DNA of 64,000 nucleotides, from contig NC_071348.1 of the NCBI RefSeq assembly GCF_027744825.2, forward strand, positions 13,301,563 to 13,365,562, in the 5' to 3' direction. This DNA is from Synchiropus splendidus (taxonomy: Eukaryota; Chordata; Actinopteri; Syngnathiformes; Callionymidae). The stretch's first letter is position 1, and every line of letters begins with the position of its first letter. Positions 40,917 to 51,779 of this stretch are shown here, piece after piece. Position numbers and translations under genes: made by a program. A model generated the notes under the pieces. That model worked only from the letters and a program-made list of their open reading frames with translations, had not been told where the DNA came from and searched no databases.

Positions 40917-41024
40917 ACAACACTCACATGAAATGAAAACAAATGTGGAATGTTTCAATCATCAGTGTTTCTGTCGTGCAGGACGTCCAGGGTGGAGTGA
41001 AGTGCATCGGGATTGCCTTCACAT

Positions 41025-41384
41025 TTACTGTGGGCTGGGTGACGGATTCCAGACTTCATTGCATGCATTGGCGAAAGAGGCCATCAAAGCACAAAACTCT
41101 TTGAAATCCACCCGGGAGTCTTTGTTTTCATCCAAGGATTGCATAATGTTCTGCAAACCATCTTGGTTCTCAGCAGGCTGCAGCACAAACAGGTCATGCA
41201 TTAGGCTTCATATGTGATACTTGTGAAATAAAGGTGTATTCTTACCTGAAATGCACGGGCGAACTCGGTCTTCAACAAGTCTTTGAGCTCACGTTTAGTC
41301 AGTGTGGTTCGATCGCCATCCTTGCTGGCATACTTGTCGAAGATTTGCTTCACCACAGACAGATCCATTTTGCTGAAATCCATC
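41025..41384 (-). CDS. S100 EF-hand protein A of the tandem pair
   Basis: Minus-strand exons 41383-41246 (46 codons, starting MDFSKMDLSVVKQIFDKYAS) and 41177-41025 join CAG|CCT, 96 residues, with a 68-nt intron. The N-terminal pseudo EF-hand region (KYASKDGDRTTLTKRELKDL) is S100-like. The second loop, DENKDSRVDFKE, keeps Asp/Asn/Asp/Asp/Glu ligands but has Ser instead of the usual Gly at position 6. The protein ends ACNEVWNPSPSPQ. The ATG follows acceptor ctttcag by one base, as in gene B. The family is clear from the two-exon layout and motifs. Orthology is not assignable; it may be a fish-specific S100 like the skin/mucosal ones. Its coding exons differ greatly from gene B although all flanking DNA is nearly the same. 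Confidence 0.85.
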
Positions 41385-41974
41385 CTGAAAGTAGAAGGGT
41401 GGTCAGACTTTGGTTGTTGTCATTCCAACTCTCGCTGAGATGTAGGCTTTATTTGAAATGCCTCTTGCACCAACGTTTGTTACTGACAGCGGAGTAAGCC
41501 TGGCGTTGTGTCATTTTACGCAATTTGATATTTGTTGCCAACAAAGAAACAGTGCCAGCCAGTTGAACAGCCAACACCCAGAACAAACAGACACTGCCTT
41601 TAACACAGGTTAAACGTAGTCCTTCACATGATAATACAGGACGCTCTCTTGTCAGTTTGAATCAGAGCATTTATAGATGACAGTAACATCAGGGGAATTC
41701 TTTCTAATAAGCAACATAGATATTGTTTTGATTTATTTAAAACAGCCTTAAATGAAGCAAATATAACACATTACTGCTTGAGTGTTCCCTGCCTAATATT
41801 TAGTTTGTTGGGCATCTGAATGAAGCATTTTCGAAACCTAGCAGAGTAACCATCTGTTTTGAATCCAATATTTTTTAACATGTCTATTTTATTTTTCAAT
41901 TGAATGGTAGGGCTGTTTTTTTCTGGATTGAATCAGACAAAGATCAGAAGGAGAAATGAAGAGAGCTCACTCAC

Positions 41975-42045
41975 TTGATGCGATGTTGTTTCCCTTGTCT
42001 TCAGTTCGGAGCAACTTCACTCTCAGAGAGCACATCACTTATGTA
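41975..42045 (-). promoter_or_regulatory. Promoter and non-coding first exon of S100 gene A
   Basis: On the minus strand a TATA-like TACATAAG (42038-42045) precedes by about 30 bases a short exon with GAAGACAAGGGAAACAAC that ends CATCAA|GTGAGT at 41975. The donor is strong. The start site near 42012 is inferred from spacing. Confidence 0.55.
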
Positions 42046-43478
42046 TGGTGCCGCACCCTCCCTTCCCAAAAGCAAGAGGGCTTGGCACTTCAGAAAGTGA
42101 GAGTATTTCTCTTTTGCTAATTTATTGTTTATCAAGCACCCGCCATACGTGATGGATATATATGGCATTTTTATCAGTTCATTTTCAGTAGAACATTTCA
42201 AAACGGCTCTTAGGATGTATGGAAGAGAGAGGTGGAAGTGAAAAAGAGAAAAAGATTTTTGGCTTGAAGAATGTAAAGGAGAGCTTAAGGCAGGAGGAAT
42301 AAAGTTATTCACTGCCCCCAAGTGCTTATGTTACCACAGGGACTATGGCAACGTTGATCTTTCACATCTGTTCCAGATGTTCTTTCAATCCTTGCTACTT
42401 GTCAACCTTCTTCCTGGTGTTGGGATCAGCTGGCATTGCCACATCTATCACTACTACCCTCTTTCACCGCTGCCATGATCCGTGCCTTTGTGCAGAAGAA
42501 ATACAGCATACAGCCTTGACACGCTCTGTGCAGCATTGATGTTGCAGTTCTTTTCACATGAAAATCAAATTAGCATTTTGGTCTTTCCCTGAAACATTGG
42601 TGTTCGGAACAATTTTTCAACTGGTAGAGGTAGCTAGTTAAGTTTTCTGACCAAGAAGTCAGCTTGTGTCTGAGATGAAAAAGGAATAGGAGCATGGACT
42701 TGGAAAAATAAGGTAAAATTAGGATCATGAAACAGCAGTTGGAAAGAGATGCAACTTGTTAAAAGATAAATGTAGATTTGATTTGTCGCGATGATACAAT
42801 GTGGTAAGACTTGGAGAGCTGGTTTGAACAGGCACAAGGAGTGTGACATGACAAAAGCTTCATTTGTGTGAGTTTTACGTTGGGTAGGAGAGATGTGTTA
42901 GCCTTGTGCTAGCATGTCAGGAAGGCTGTGTACGGGAATAACACCATCTATATGGTCATAGGTTGTAAGGCTGTGATGAAAGTCTATGCATACAGTATCA
43001 GTTATTTCAAACAAGTTCTCTTTCTGCATGTGAGCTTTAATAATGCAGGCTCTCAATCACTTGCTGTGTTCGGACACAGCGCCGGTGAGAGCTTGTGACC
43101 ACAGATGGCCGTTGCACAGTGTAGGTCCTTACGTGGAAGTTTTGAAAGCAGGATATCTAACTTCCGGTTTGGGGAGCATGTGCTACTGTGTCTTCCTATA
43201 GACAACCAAACACAGATTACGACTGCTAACAACAGTATTTCAAGGGTTAGCCATAGCGGTCTTTGTTTCCCTTCGAAAACGCATGAAGGAAAAGTTTTTA
43301 TTACACTTCTGGGTAAGTAGCAATAGATAACCTTTGGGTATTGGATACAATTTTTTTCCCAGCATGCAAGTCGACTCATGACATGACGCCATTCATCCAC
43401 TAGATGTCAGTGTTTCTTGTTTGAAATTCATCCTAAATAGAGATTGACATGTGGTTTATCTATTATCTAATTGCTTTG

Positions 43479-43523
<45 letters not shown>

Positions 43524-43530
43524 TGCGCGC
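43479..43530. repeat. (GT)n microsatellite
   Basis: About 25 GT units with one TA interruption and a short GCGC end. It is present only in unit B. Confidence 0.95.
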
Positions 43531-43930
43531 CATGTATAATTACTTTTATTATAATTATCATTTCTGATCAATGATGTTGTACCAGCATGGTTTGTAAGGA
43601 TCTGCATGACATTAATATTTTATTTTCTGTTGCATCAATGAATACACAGAGTCAGACGAGGGTCTTTGTAAATAAGAGGGCCACATGCATCCCTCTGCTG
43701 GCTGATGTCCAGCCCTGTGAAGAACAGGAAATGTTGTCAAAACATCGAAGACAAATGTACCTGGAAATAAATTACTGTCTCTCTGCAATCACTGCAGCCA
43801 TGTCTGCATTATTACAAATTCACCCTGTTTGCACCTCCATTCAAGAGGTCCAAATGAGGACCATTTCTGCCCAGCATTCTCTTCCCCAACAAAAACATCG
43901 ACTCACTCAAGTTCATGAAAGGTACCTGGT

Positions 43931-43936
43931 TTTATT
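43931..43936 (-). terminator. Polyadenylation signal of S100 gene B
   Basis: AATAAA on the minus strand, about 105 bases after the stop at 44042, matching gene A. Confidence 0.65.
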
Positions 43937-44041
43937 ACAACACTCACATGAAATGAAAACAAATGAATGTTTCAATCATCAGTGTTTCTGTCGCGCAGGA
44001 CGTCCAGGGTGGAGTGAAGTGCACCGGGATTGCCTTCACAT

Positions 44042-44447
44042 TTACTTCTGGTGTTCCCATCGAATTCTCGCCCAGGTTTCATTGCCCTCCATTGCTATTT
44101 TACCCACCAAATTTAAAAACTCAATGAAATCCATGTGGTGGTTTTGGTCTATATCAAAGGACTTCAACATGTTCTCCATAAAATCTTGGTTCTCAGCAAG
44201 CTGCAGCACAAACAGGTCATGCATTAGGCTTCATATGTGATACTTAAAAGTGAAATATTGATGTATTCTTACTTTAGCTACATGGGGGAACTCATTCTTC
44301 ATCAATTGAGAGAAATCATCTGTTTTCATCATGCATTTTACTTCCACTCCCTCTCCAACTTCCTTTGTGGCATACTGATGGAAGATTGAGACCATCGAAG
44401 CCACAGTCATCTCCATTCGGCTGTAGATGCACCGTCCACCATCCATC
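44042..44447 (-). CDS. S100 EF-hand protein B of the tandem pair
   Basis: Minus-strand exons 44446-44273 (58 codons) and 44200-44042 join AAA|CTT, 110 residues, with a 72-nt intron. Exon 1 is 12 codons longer than in gene A: ten extra residues before MEMTVASMVSIFHQYATKE, then an expanded, poorly conserved first loop (VGEGVEVKCMMKTDD) that may no longer bind calcium in the S100 manner. The second loop, DIDQNHHMDFIE, keeps acidic or Asn ligands at 1, 3, 5, 9 and 12 but has His in place of Gly at 6. The tail is basic/aromatic (ETWARIRWEHQK). The frame is open and the splice sites intact, so it looks functional. An alternative start at Met11 exists, but the first ATG matches that of gene A. Confidence 0.82.
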
Positions 44448-45002
44448 CTGAAAGTAGAAGGGTGGTCAAACTTTGGTTGTTGTCATTCCAACTCTCGCTG
44501 AGATGTAGGCTTTATTTGAAATGCCTCTTGTGACAACGTTTGTTACTGACAGCGGAGTAAGCCTGGCGTTGTGTCATTTTACGCAATTTGATATTTGTTG
44601 CCAACAAAGAAACAGTGCCAGCCAGTTGAACAGCCAACACCCAGAACAAACAGACACTGCCTTTAACACAGGTTAAACGTAGTCCTTCACATGATAATAC
44701 AGGACGCTCTCTTGTCAGTTTGAACCAGAGCATTTATAGATGACAGTAACATCAGGGGAATTCTTTCTAATAAGCAACATAGATATTGTTTTGATTTATT
44801 TAAAGCAGCCTTAAATGAAGCAAATATAACACATTTCTGCTCGAGTGTTGAAGCATTTTCGAAACCTAGCAGAGTAACCATCTGTTTTGAATCCAATATT
44901 TTTTAACATGTCTATTTTATTTTTCAATTGAGTGGTAGGGCTGTTTTTTTCTGGATTGAATCAGACAAAGATCAGAAGGAGAAATGAAGAGAGCTCACTC
45001 AC

Positions 45003-45073
45003 TTGATGCGATGTTGTTTCCCTTGTCTTCAGTTCGGAGCAACTTCACTCTCAGAGAGCACATCACTTATGTA
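45003..45073 (-). promoter_or_regulatory. Promoter and non-coding first exon of S100 gene B
   Basis: Essentially identical to the unit A promoter: TATA-like box at 45066-45073, short exon, donor CAA|GTGAGT at 45003. The identity implies that both genes started with the same regulation. Confidence 0.55.
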
Positions 45074-45814
45074 TGGTGCCGCACCCTCCCTTCCCAAAAG
45101 CAAGAGGGCTTGGCACTTCAGAAAGTGAGAGTATTTCTCTTTTGCTAATTTATTGTTTATCAAGCACCCGCCATACGTGATGGATATATATGGCATTTTT
45201 ATCAGTTCATTTTCAGTAGAACATTTCAAAACGGCTCTTAGGATGTATGGAAGAGAGAGGTGGAAGTGAAAAAGAGAAAAAGATTTTTGGCTCGAAGAAT
45301 GTAAAGGAGAGCTTAAGGCAGGAGGAATAAAGTTATTCACTGCCCCCAAGTGCTTATGTTACCACAGGGACTATGGCAACGTTGATCTTTCACATCTGTT
45401 CCAGATGTTCTTTCAATCCTTGCTACTTGTCAACCTTCTTCCTGGTGTTGGGATCAGCTGGCATTGCCACATCTATCACTACTACCCTCTTTCACCGCTG
45501 CCATGATCCGTGCCTTTGTGCAGAAGAAATACAGCATACAGAAATAGAAAGCAGCTCATCAAGAAGCAAAGTTTTGACACATCCTTTCTCAGCTGCGTAC
45601 TAAAAGAAACCTTTGGGGCATTTTTCTCTGAAAATTTTCAGAGGATCCCTTGTATTTATTGACACCAGATATAAATGAATTAAACATAAGAGCGCCAATT
45701 TGGTCTTGACTTCTTGTGTGTCTGAATTCATTAAGAGCTTGACTCAATATCAATATAAGACTATTTTTGTGTGATTGAAGCATGTGAAGAACAGAAGAAA
45801 TGAGCATAACTCAC

Positions 45815-45880
45815 TTGACGCAATGGCTCCTTTCCTTGTCTTCAATTCGTAGCAACTATTTCACATGGCGTGTATATATT
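45815..45880 (-). promoter_or_regulatory. Third, diverged copy of the S100 promoter/first exon
   Basis: The minus strand reads a clear TATATA box (about 45873-45878), then a segment with GAATTGAAGACAAGGAAAGG and a donor CAA|GTGAGT at 45815. It aligns by eye with the first exons at 41975 and 45003 with more substitutions. No S100 coding exons lie between it and unit B, so it is either an upstream alternative promoter of gene B or a relic of a lost third copy. Confidence 0.5.
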
Positions 45881-46379
45881 CAGCCGCCAGTCACAAGGTG
45901 TTTTAGGCTGACGTGTGGTGAAATGGTGAGCCGATGTACACACACAAATTAAGTGCAAAGCAGAGGGCACGTAAAGGATTGTTTTCGCAAGTTAGAGAGC
46001 AACTCTGCATGTAAAAGTTGTGACTTTTTTTTAGCATGTTTTGAATGTCGGTGCAACCAGTGTGTTTACGTCATGGTGCTGTGATTGAAGTGAGACGGAG
46101 ATGTCACATCAAAGAAAGAAGGCGCTGAGAGCATGTCTTCATCTGTGACAGAAATGGTTCATGGCAGGGAGTAGGGTATGACCTGGCGCCCCATTTATAA
46201 AACTGTGCAGTTGCAGCAAATCTTGGTAGGAACAAAGAAATTTCCATTTGTTTGCACAAAAAATAAGGAGACAGGACAGGAGTTGCATAAATCTGTGCTC
46301 CCTACTTTCCTTCAAGTGCTACCCCCTGTACCCCTCCTTGGATCATAAGAACACATTGAATGGATTCTATGTAGATCCA

Positions 46380-46900
46380 AATTGTCATGTTCCATGTTTT
46401 CTCTCGTGCTTTTATTTTGTTGTTGCCTGTTCGTTTCCATTTTCCTCTTTGTTTCCTGCTTCCCAAGCGGGATTCATTTGCGGATCAACCTCACATGAAT
46501 TTCATCACCTCGGTCCCAGTTCGTGCCACCAGATGGTTGCTTCGCGTCCTCACGGTAAGTGAGTGTTTTGATTAGACTCATTTTTTTTGTTTCCCCGCGT
46601 GACAGTTTTTCCTTGTGTGTGTGTGTGTGTGTGATTAAGATCCACCACTGAACACTTTTTGTTACTTGGGCCTCGTGAGCTTCTTATTAATCGCCTGTTT
46701 TCTGTTTCAGGTTTCTCCCTGCCCCTGTTCGTGTTTCCTCGCTCCGCGTTCGGTGATTGACGCCCTTGGTTGACCGTTCCTGTTCGTCTTTGTGTTTATA
46801 TTATTTATATTAATACATTGTAAATGTATCCTTGCTCTCCCGAGTCTTCTGTAAACCTGCACCAATCCAGCAACTGGTTCCACATCCTAGACAAGCCATG
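46380..46900 (+). repeat. Possible retroelement 3' end or other dispersed repeat
   Basis: T- and C-rich sequence with a (TG)n tract (46617-46633), gtgtttcctcgctccgcgtt, and an end reading agacaagccatgacaaatc followed by an A-run. This looks like the tail of a non-LTR type insertion. I cannot name the family. Confidence 0.25.
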
Positions 46901-47288
46901 ACAAATCTATAAAAAAAAATGATATAATTTACTTGAGTAGAATGTGAAAAAGTAAACCCTAGTTTCATTATTCACCCCCAAACACGAGTTAAAGTCAGGG
47001 GTTGCCAAACAGAAGTGCCATTCAGACTAAGCTAAGACACGTAGACGTCGCATCCCTGTGGTTTAGGAGGTTGCCAGCTTGCACCTATCATCAGCCTATT
47101 GTAGATTTATTTTCAAGTAGAATTTTAATTCGAATCACTTTGAAATATCAAACTAAATGACAAGGCCATTTGCTGTGTTTGTAGCAACCAACCAACAAGC
47201 CAAGGATCCTAATAAAACACTGGGAGGTACTACATTTCAAGGTATAGGTTATACACACACACAAAAAAACTGTTTTGTGAGTGTGTAT

Positions 47289-47490
47289 TGACGACACTTC
47301 TCCACAACAGTAACTGCAGCATTCACTTTCATGTCTGTCTCAAACCCCGCAGCTGGGTTTTCATAACCCTCTCTAGTATGTGGTACAAACCAGTACAAGC
47401 ACATACCACCCCGATGGCAACACCTTCAACTTGTATGAGGCACAACATTCTCAACATTTTGCTGTTCTACAATGAACTTAATTAAAAAGA
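47289..47490 (+). repeat. Relic copy of the start of the U repeat
   Basis: Phrases cagtaactgcagc, gcagctgggttttcat, ggtacaaaccagtacaagca and caccttcaacttgtatgagg occur in the same order as in U1 (48836-48990) and U2 (54526-54690), with more divergence. It lies just left of the Tc1-type element. Confidence 0.6.
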
Positions 47491-47840
47491 ATAGCAAAGA
47501 AGGGCTTAGCAGTTATGAAGACAAACCCATGTTGCCAGTGCCAGAAAGTTTGAATGCAGTGAACAAGTGGAACAGCTCAGGCAGGATCCAATTGGTGGCC
47601 TCAAACAGATCAACAACCCTGCTCTGTCAACTGTGGTGCTTTTACAGGGAGTGCAGAATGATGAGGCAAATGAGTATTTTGACCACATCATCCTCTTCTT
47701 GCACGGTGTCTTACTCCAAGCTGTATAGGCTCGAAAGCCCACTACCCTCTCTGTAGTGAGTGTAGGGGGGTGGTCGAATGACATCAACACCCTATATCAG
47801 GTGTGCATAACTATTAGGCAACTTCCTTTCCTTTGGCAAA

Positions 47841-48671
47841 ATGGGTCAGAAGAGAGACTTGACAGGCTCTGAAAAGTCAAAAATAGTGAGAGGGATGCAG
47901 CACTCTTAAAATTGCCAAGCTTCTGAAGCGTGATCATCGAACAATCAAACATTTCATTCAAAATAGTCAACAGGGTCGCACGATGCGTGTGGGGGAAAAA
48001 CCAGGGCACAAAATAACTGCCCATGAACTGAGAAAAGCTGCCAAGGTGCGACTTATATCACTGGCGTGCCCAAGAGCACCAGGTGGGCAATCCTCAGAGA
48101 CATGGCCAAGGTAAGAAAGGCTGAAAAACAACCACCACTGAACAAGACACACAAGCTGACACGTCAAGACTGGGCCAAGAAATATCTCAAGACGGACTTT
48201 TCCAAGGTTTTATGGACTGATGAAATGAGAGTGAGTCTCCATGGGCCAGATGGACGGGCCCGTGGCTGGATCGGTAAAGGGCAGAGAGACACTCAGACGC
48301 CAGCAAGGAGGAGGTGGGGTACTGGTATGGGCTGGTGAGCTTGTGGGGCCTTTTCGGGTTGAGGATGGAGTCAAGCTGAACTCCCTGTCCTACTGCCAGT
48401 TTCTGGAAGACACCTTCTTCAAGCAGTGGCACAGGAAGAAGTCAGCATCCTTCCAGAAAAACTTGATTTTCATGCAGGACAACTCTCCATCACACGTATC
48501 CAAGTACTCCACAGCATGGCTGTCAAGAAAGGGCCTAAAAGAAGAAAAACTAATGACATGGTCTCCTTCTTCACCTGATCTGAACCCCATAGAGAACCTG
48601 TGGTCCCTCATCAAATGTGAGATTTACAAGGAGGGAAAACAGTACACCTCTCAGAACAGTGTCTGGGAGGC
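47841..48671 (+). pseudogene. Tc1/mariner-type transposase, N-terminal and catalytic part, frameshifted
   Basis: This enzyme class cuts and pastes the element using a DDE triad. The start MGQKRDLTGSEKSKIV is at 47841, a stop follows after about 23 codons, and frames shift again. The segment around 48066-48285 gives RQDWAKKYLKTDFSKVLWTD with the first Asp near 48219. After another shift near 48285 comes LIFMQDNSPSHVSKYS (second Asp 48478-48480) and SPDLNPIENLW (Glu 48592-48594). The second Asp and the Glu are 37 residues apart, which points to a DD37E-type group rather than classic DD34E. The frame ends where the insert starts. Confidence 0.85.
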
Positions 48672-49309
48672 CCATGAGTGTGCTGGGCACTGGAGGAACT
48701 AAAAGAAAAAAACTTTAATTCAACTGTGCTAGTTCTATTCTCATTCAATTCTTTCCACAAGCATCGTCCTTGTGAAACTTTTTATTTCCAAAAGTCACTT
48801 TTTGTGCATGTATTTTTTCAATTCTACTTCTGTTGGACAGTAACTGCAACGTGTATATTTATAATTTCATCGACATGTCTTTCTTAAATCCCACAGCTGG
48901 GTTTTCATCACCATCTCCAGTGCATGGTACAAACCTGTACTAGCACAAACTATTTCCGTGCCACCACCTTCAACTTGTATGAGGCAAAACAGGACTGAAA
49001 CAATGCTGTTTTGGAATTCCAAAGATAACACATGTGTGCCAGCATTCGTGAGTCACTCTCATTTCAGTTCCATGATAAGTTTAATTAAAAAATAAAAATA
49101 GAAAATCGCGGAAGAACACCTGACAGTTGTTAAATGAAATTAAATACCGTGTGGGCAAGGAGGTTTGAATGCTGACAGGCAGATAGTCACAGGTGCATGT
49201 TTAGCTGGCGACAAACCGTCTCCTTTCTGAGCACCCTCCCCCCCTGCTGGCACGCTCTCTCTTTCAAGGTTTCCAGACTCCCTATTGGTCTCCCAGGGTT
49301 AGGACTCTT

Positions 49310-49510
49310 CTCACGTTTAGTCAAGTCAAAGTCAAGTCTGGTTCAGTCGCGTATTATCTAGTCAAGTTATTGTCTGGTCTTGACCCGTCAAGTATACAAG
49401 TCAAGAAACAGTCTAGTTAAGTTCCATCTTGTCAGGTCTTCGTCCTGTCTTGCTCTCCACATCAAGTCATCATCCGACCAAGTTAAGCCCAGTCTTGTCT
49501 CGTCACTACT
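49310..49510. repeat. Degenerate 'gtcaagtc' tandem repeat in U1
   Basis: Recurring gtcaagt, gtctggt and gtctagt words over about 200 bases. The same block is at 54995-55200 in U2. Confidence 0.6.
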
Positions 49511-51779
49511 TGTATATCTTTTAGAACTTTTCTAGTTCAACACTAGAAAAGACTCTGGATATATAGAGATCTGAATACTGGTTGAAATTCCATTTAGGTT
49601 GACCAAAACAGCCTCTAATGCCAAGGTATCTCTCCAAAGTCATCATGCTGAAAACCAGGAAGCACCAGGTTTAACTGACATGCAGTCAGTTAAACCAGAA
49701 GGAAGGAGTGATATACACATTGACAAAGTCTCCAGACTCCCACTTGGTCTCACAAGGTTAGGACTTGCAGTGTCTGTATTGTATTGTCTGTATTGTCACT
49801 TTTTGTCAGTGTGTTTCTTTAATGGCCCTTTGGTTGGTCAGTAAGTGCAAGATGAAATTTGTTCTTTCTTTCCACCACCTTGAACTTGTGGCAACACAGA
49901 ACTGAAACATAGGTGTTTTGGCAGTCTGGAGCCATGTTGGAGATAATCACTGCTCAGCACAGAGCGTTACTGAATGCGATTCTGCAGCGTTTCCTTGACT
50001 AAATTGTGAATTACGGTCGTGTTTTGGATTGTACGAATCATTCCGATCGTGAAAAACATTTGGAATTTTAGCGACTTCCGAAAGTTATGACAAATCAAGG
50101 AGAACAATGCCAGAAGTTGTCGGGTGAAAGAAAGCGCTTTGTGCTTTGTGAAGCTGAACCAGGACGTTTGCGGCAAAACTGTGGATAACATCCGAATATT
50201 TTGCAAACAAGTATAGCCTAAAGAATATTAATTTGCATTATATTGCTGTGGAAGAGAATACACCAAAGTTTGATCAGGACATATTGATTGATGCCACTCC
50301 ACACAGTTTTCAGAATGTCTCACACACACAAAAAAATACTTGAGCACAAACAAAAATAGCACACAAACTCAAAATGAAATGGCAAAATATTTAAATGCGT
50401 CACATTCTCATATAAGGTGCAAATGTCTGCGGTTACTCGGTATAACAGTTCCCTGACGCGTCCGCACACCATCTGGTGATACGCCTCCAAACTCCGGTGA
50501 CAGTTCAGGTCCTCGGCGGTTTGTGGAATAGGCGAAAAAAAACAGGTAATTGATGATATCAGAATACGTCACTGACGGCAGGTCTGACGGTATCTCCAAC
50601 ATGGCAGCTTCCGGGTCGGATGACACGGTGATGACGCGCTGTGAAAACCCTCTATTCACTGCCTCCTGCCTAGTAACATAATAAGCTCTAGTTATGCTTT
50701 CTTTACATACATAAACGTCTGTTCCAAACAATGTTACCAACACCGAGTGATCACATGCCTCCATGTGTTCTATGGTTGGTATTGCTGTTCACCAATATAT
50801 CCAACTGGGGTGCAGACCAAAGTCAATCATTTATGACAAACTCCAAAACCAACATGGCAACTGTGGAGGAAGAGGAAAACAGAGGCAGCATTTGTAAGTC
50901 GTGGTGGTCGGCAAGTCTCTTAAATATACTGCAACTAGAAGCAGAGAATTTCCACCAGGGTTATGTCTTATTCTTGTCTCAGTAGAGCTACATATCAGGT
51001 AGTAACAGCAACACTGCCCCCACGGTTTCTGGTGGTACTGCTTTGTTTGCTCTATATCTGTAAGCTTTGTTGAAAAGTGCAGAAATACGCATGAAATAAA
51101 AGCAGAGCAGGGACAGAAGGCTCTGTATGTATCCGAATCTGTACGCAACCATGAGCAGAAATGTTTTTTTTTTTTTTTTTACTAAAGAGTACTGTAACAC
51201 ATTACGACTTCTAACTCAGTAGTTTTTTGGAAACGGAATATTTATATTTGGAATAACCGACAGCCTCCCAAAATGTGCCGACTCCAAAATCTGAACAAAA
51301 AAACCAACAAAAAACATCGAGGCACTGGCCTCGGTATGAGACACCTCTGCCTTTTAGAAGCAGGCCTGGTTGGACAGCCAGTTAGAGGTCTACGCACATA
51401 TTTATAGAACTATGGTTACATAAGGTAACCCAAAAACTATGCCGAAGGCCACTAGGATAAGTTCCCTTCCAGCATGGCCTGAAAGAACAAAGACCATACC
51501 TCAGGAAGACCACGTCAAAATATGGCCGCCCCCTTGACGGCCACTGTTGTGGAGTTGTCTGACCTTACCATCATGCGATGTCCGTTTGCTCCTCACGTAT
51601 CATCTGTGTGTAACCTCTTATTACTTCCTTGAAACCAACCAATACCTGAATGCTAGTCGGTTGTATTGAAAATGATCGCCCCCCTACTGTGAATCTCAGA
51701 TAACGTCTGTGATGGGAACAAGGCTGGGAACATGAAAATACGCATCTGGCCTGACACACTCGAGAACCTGCCCCACCGT

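Larger units (their letters stand above)
40283..42513. repeat. Tandem duplication unit A (contains S100 gene A)
   Basis: Matches unit B (43185-45541) in the same orientation. Borders were read by eye: the match starts at tgtgtcttcctata and ends at atacagcatacag. The non-coding parts carry only scattered substitutions and small indels between units. About 670 bases of unrelated sequence (42514-43184) separate them. Confidence 0.9.
43185..45541. repeat. Tandem duplication unit B (contains S100 gene B)
   Basis: Counterpart of unit A. It carries a GT-repeat insertion (43479-43530) absent from A and lacks about 35 bases that A has near 41789-41824. The orientation is direct. Confidence 0.9.

Noticed and set aside
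43587..44240. 217-residue plus-strand open frame
   Set aside because: It runs antisense across the 3' UTR and second exon of S100 gene B, the same frame is broken in unit A, and the composition is not protein-like.
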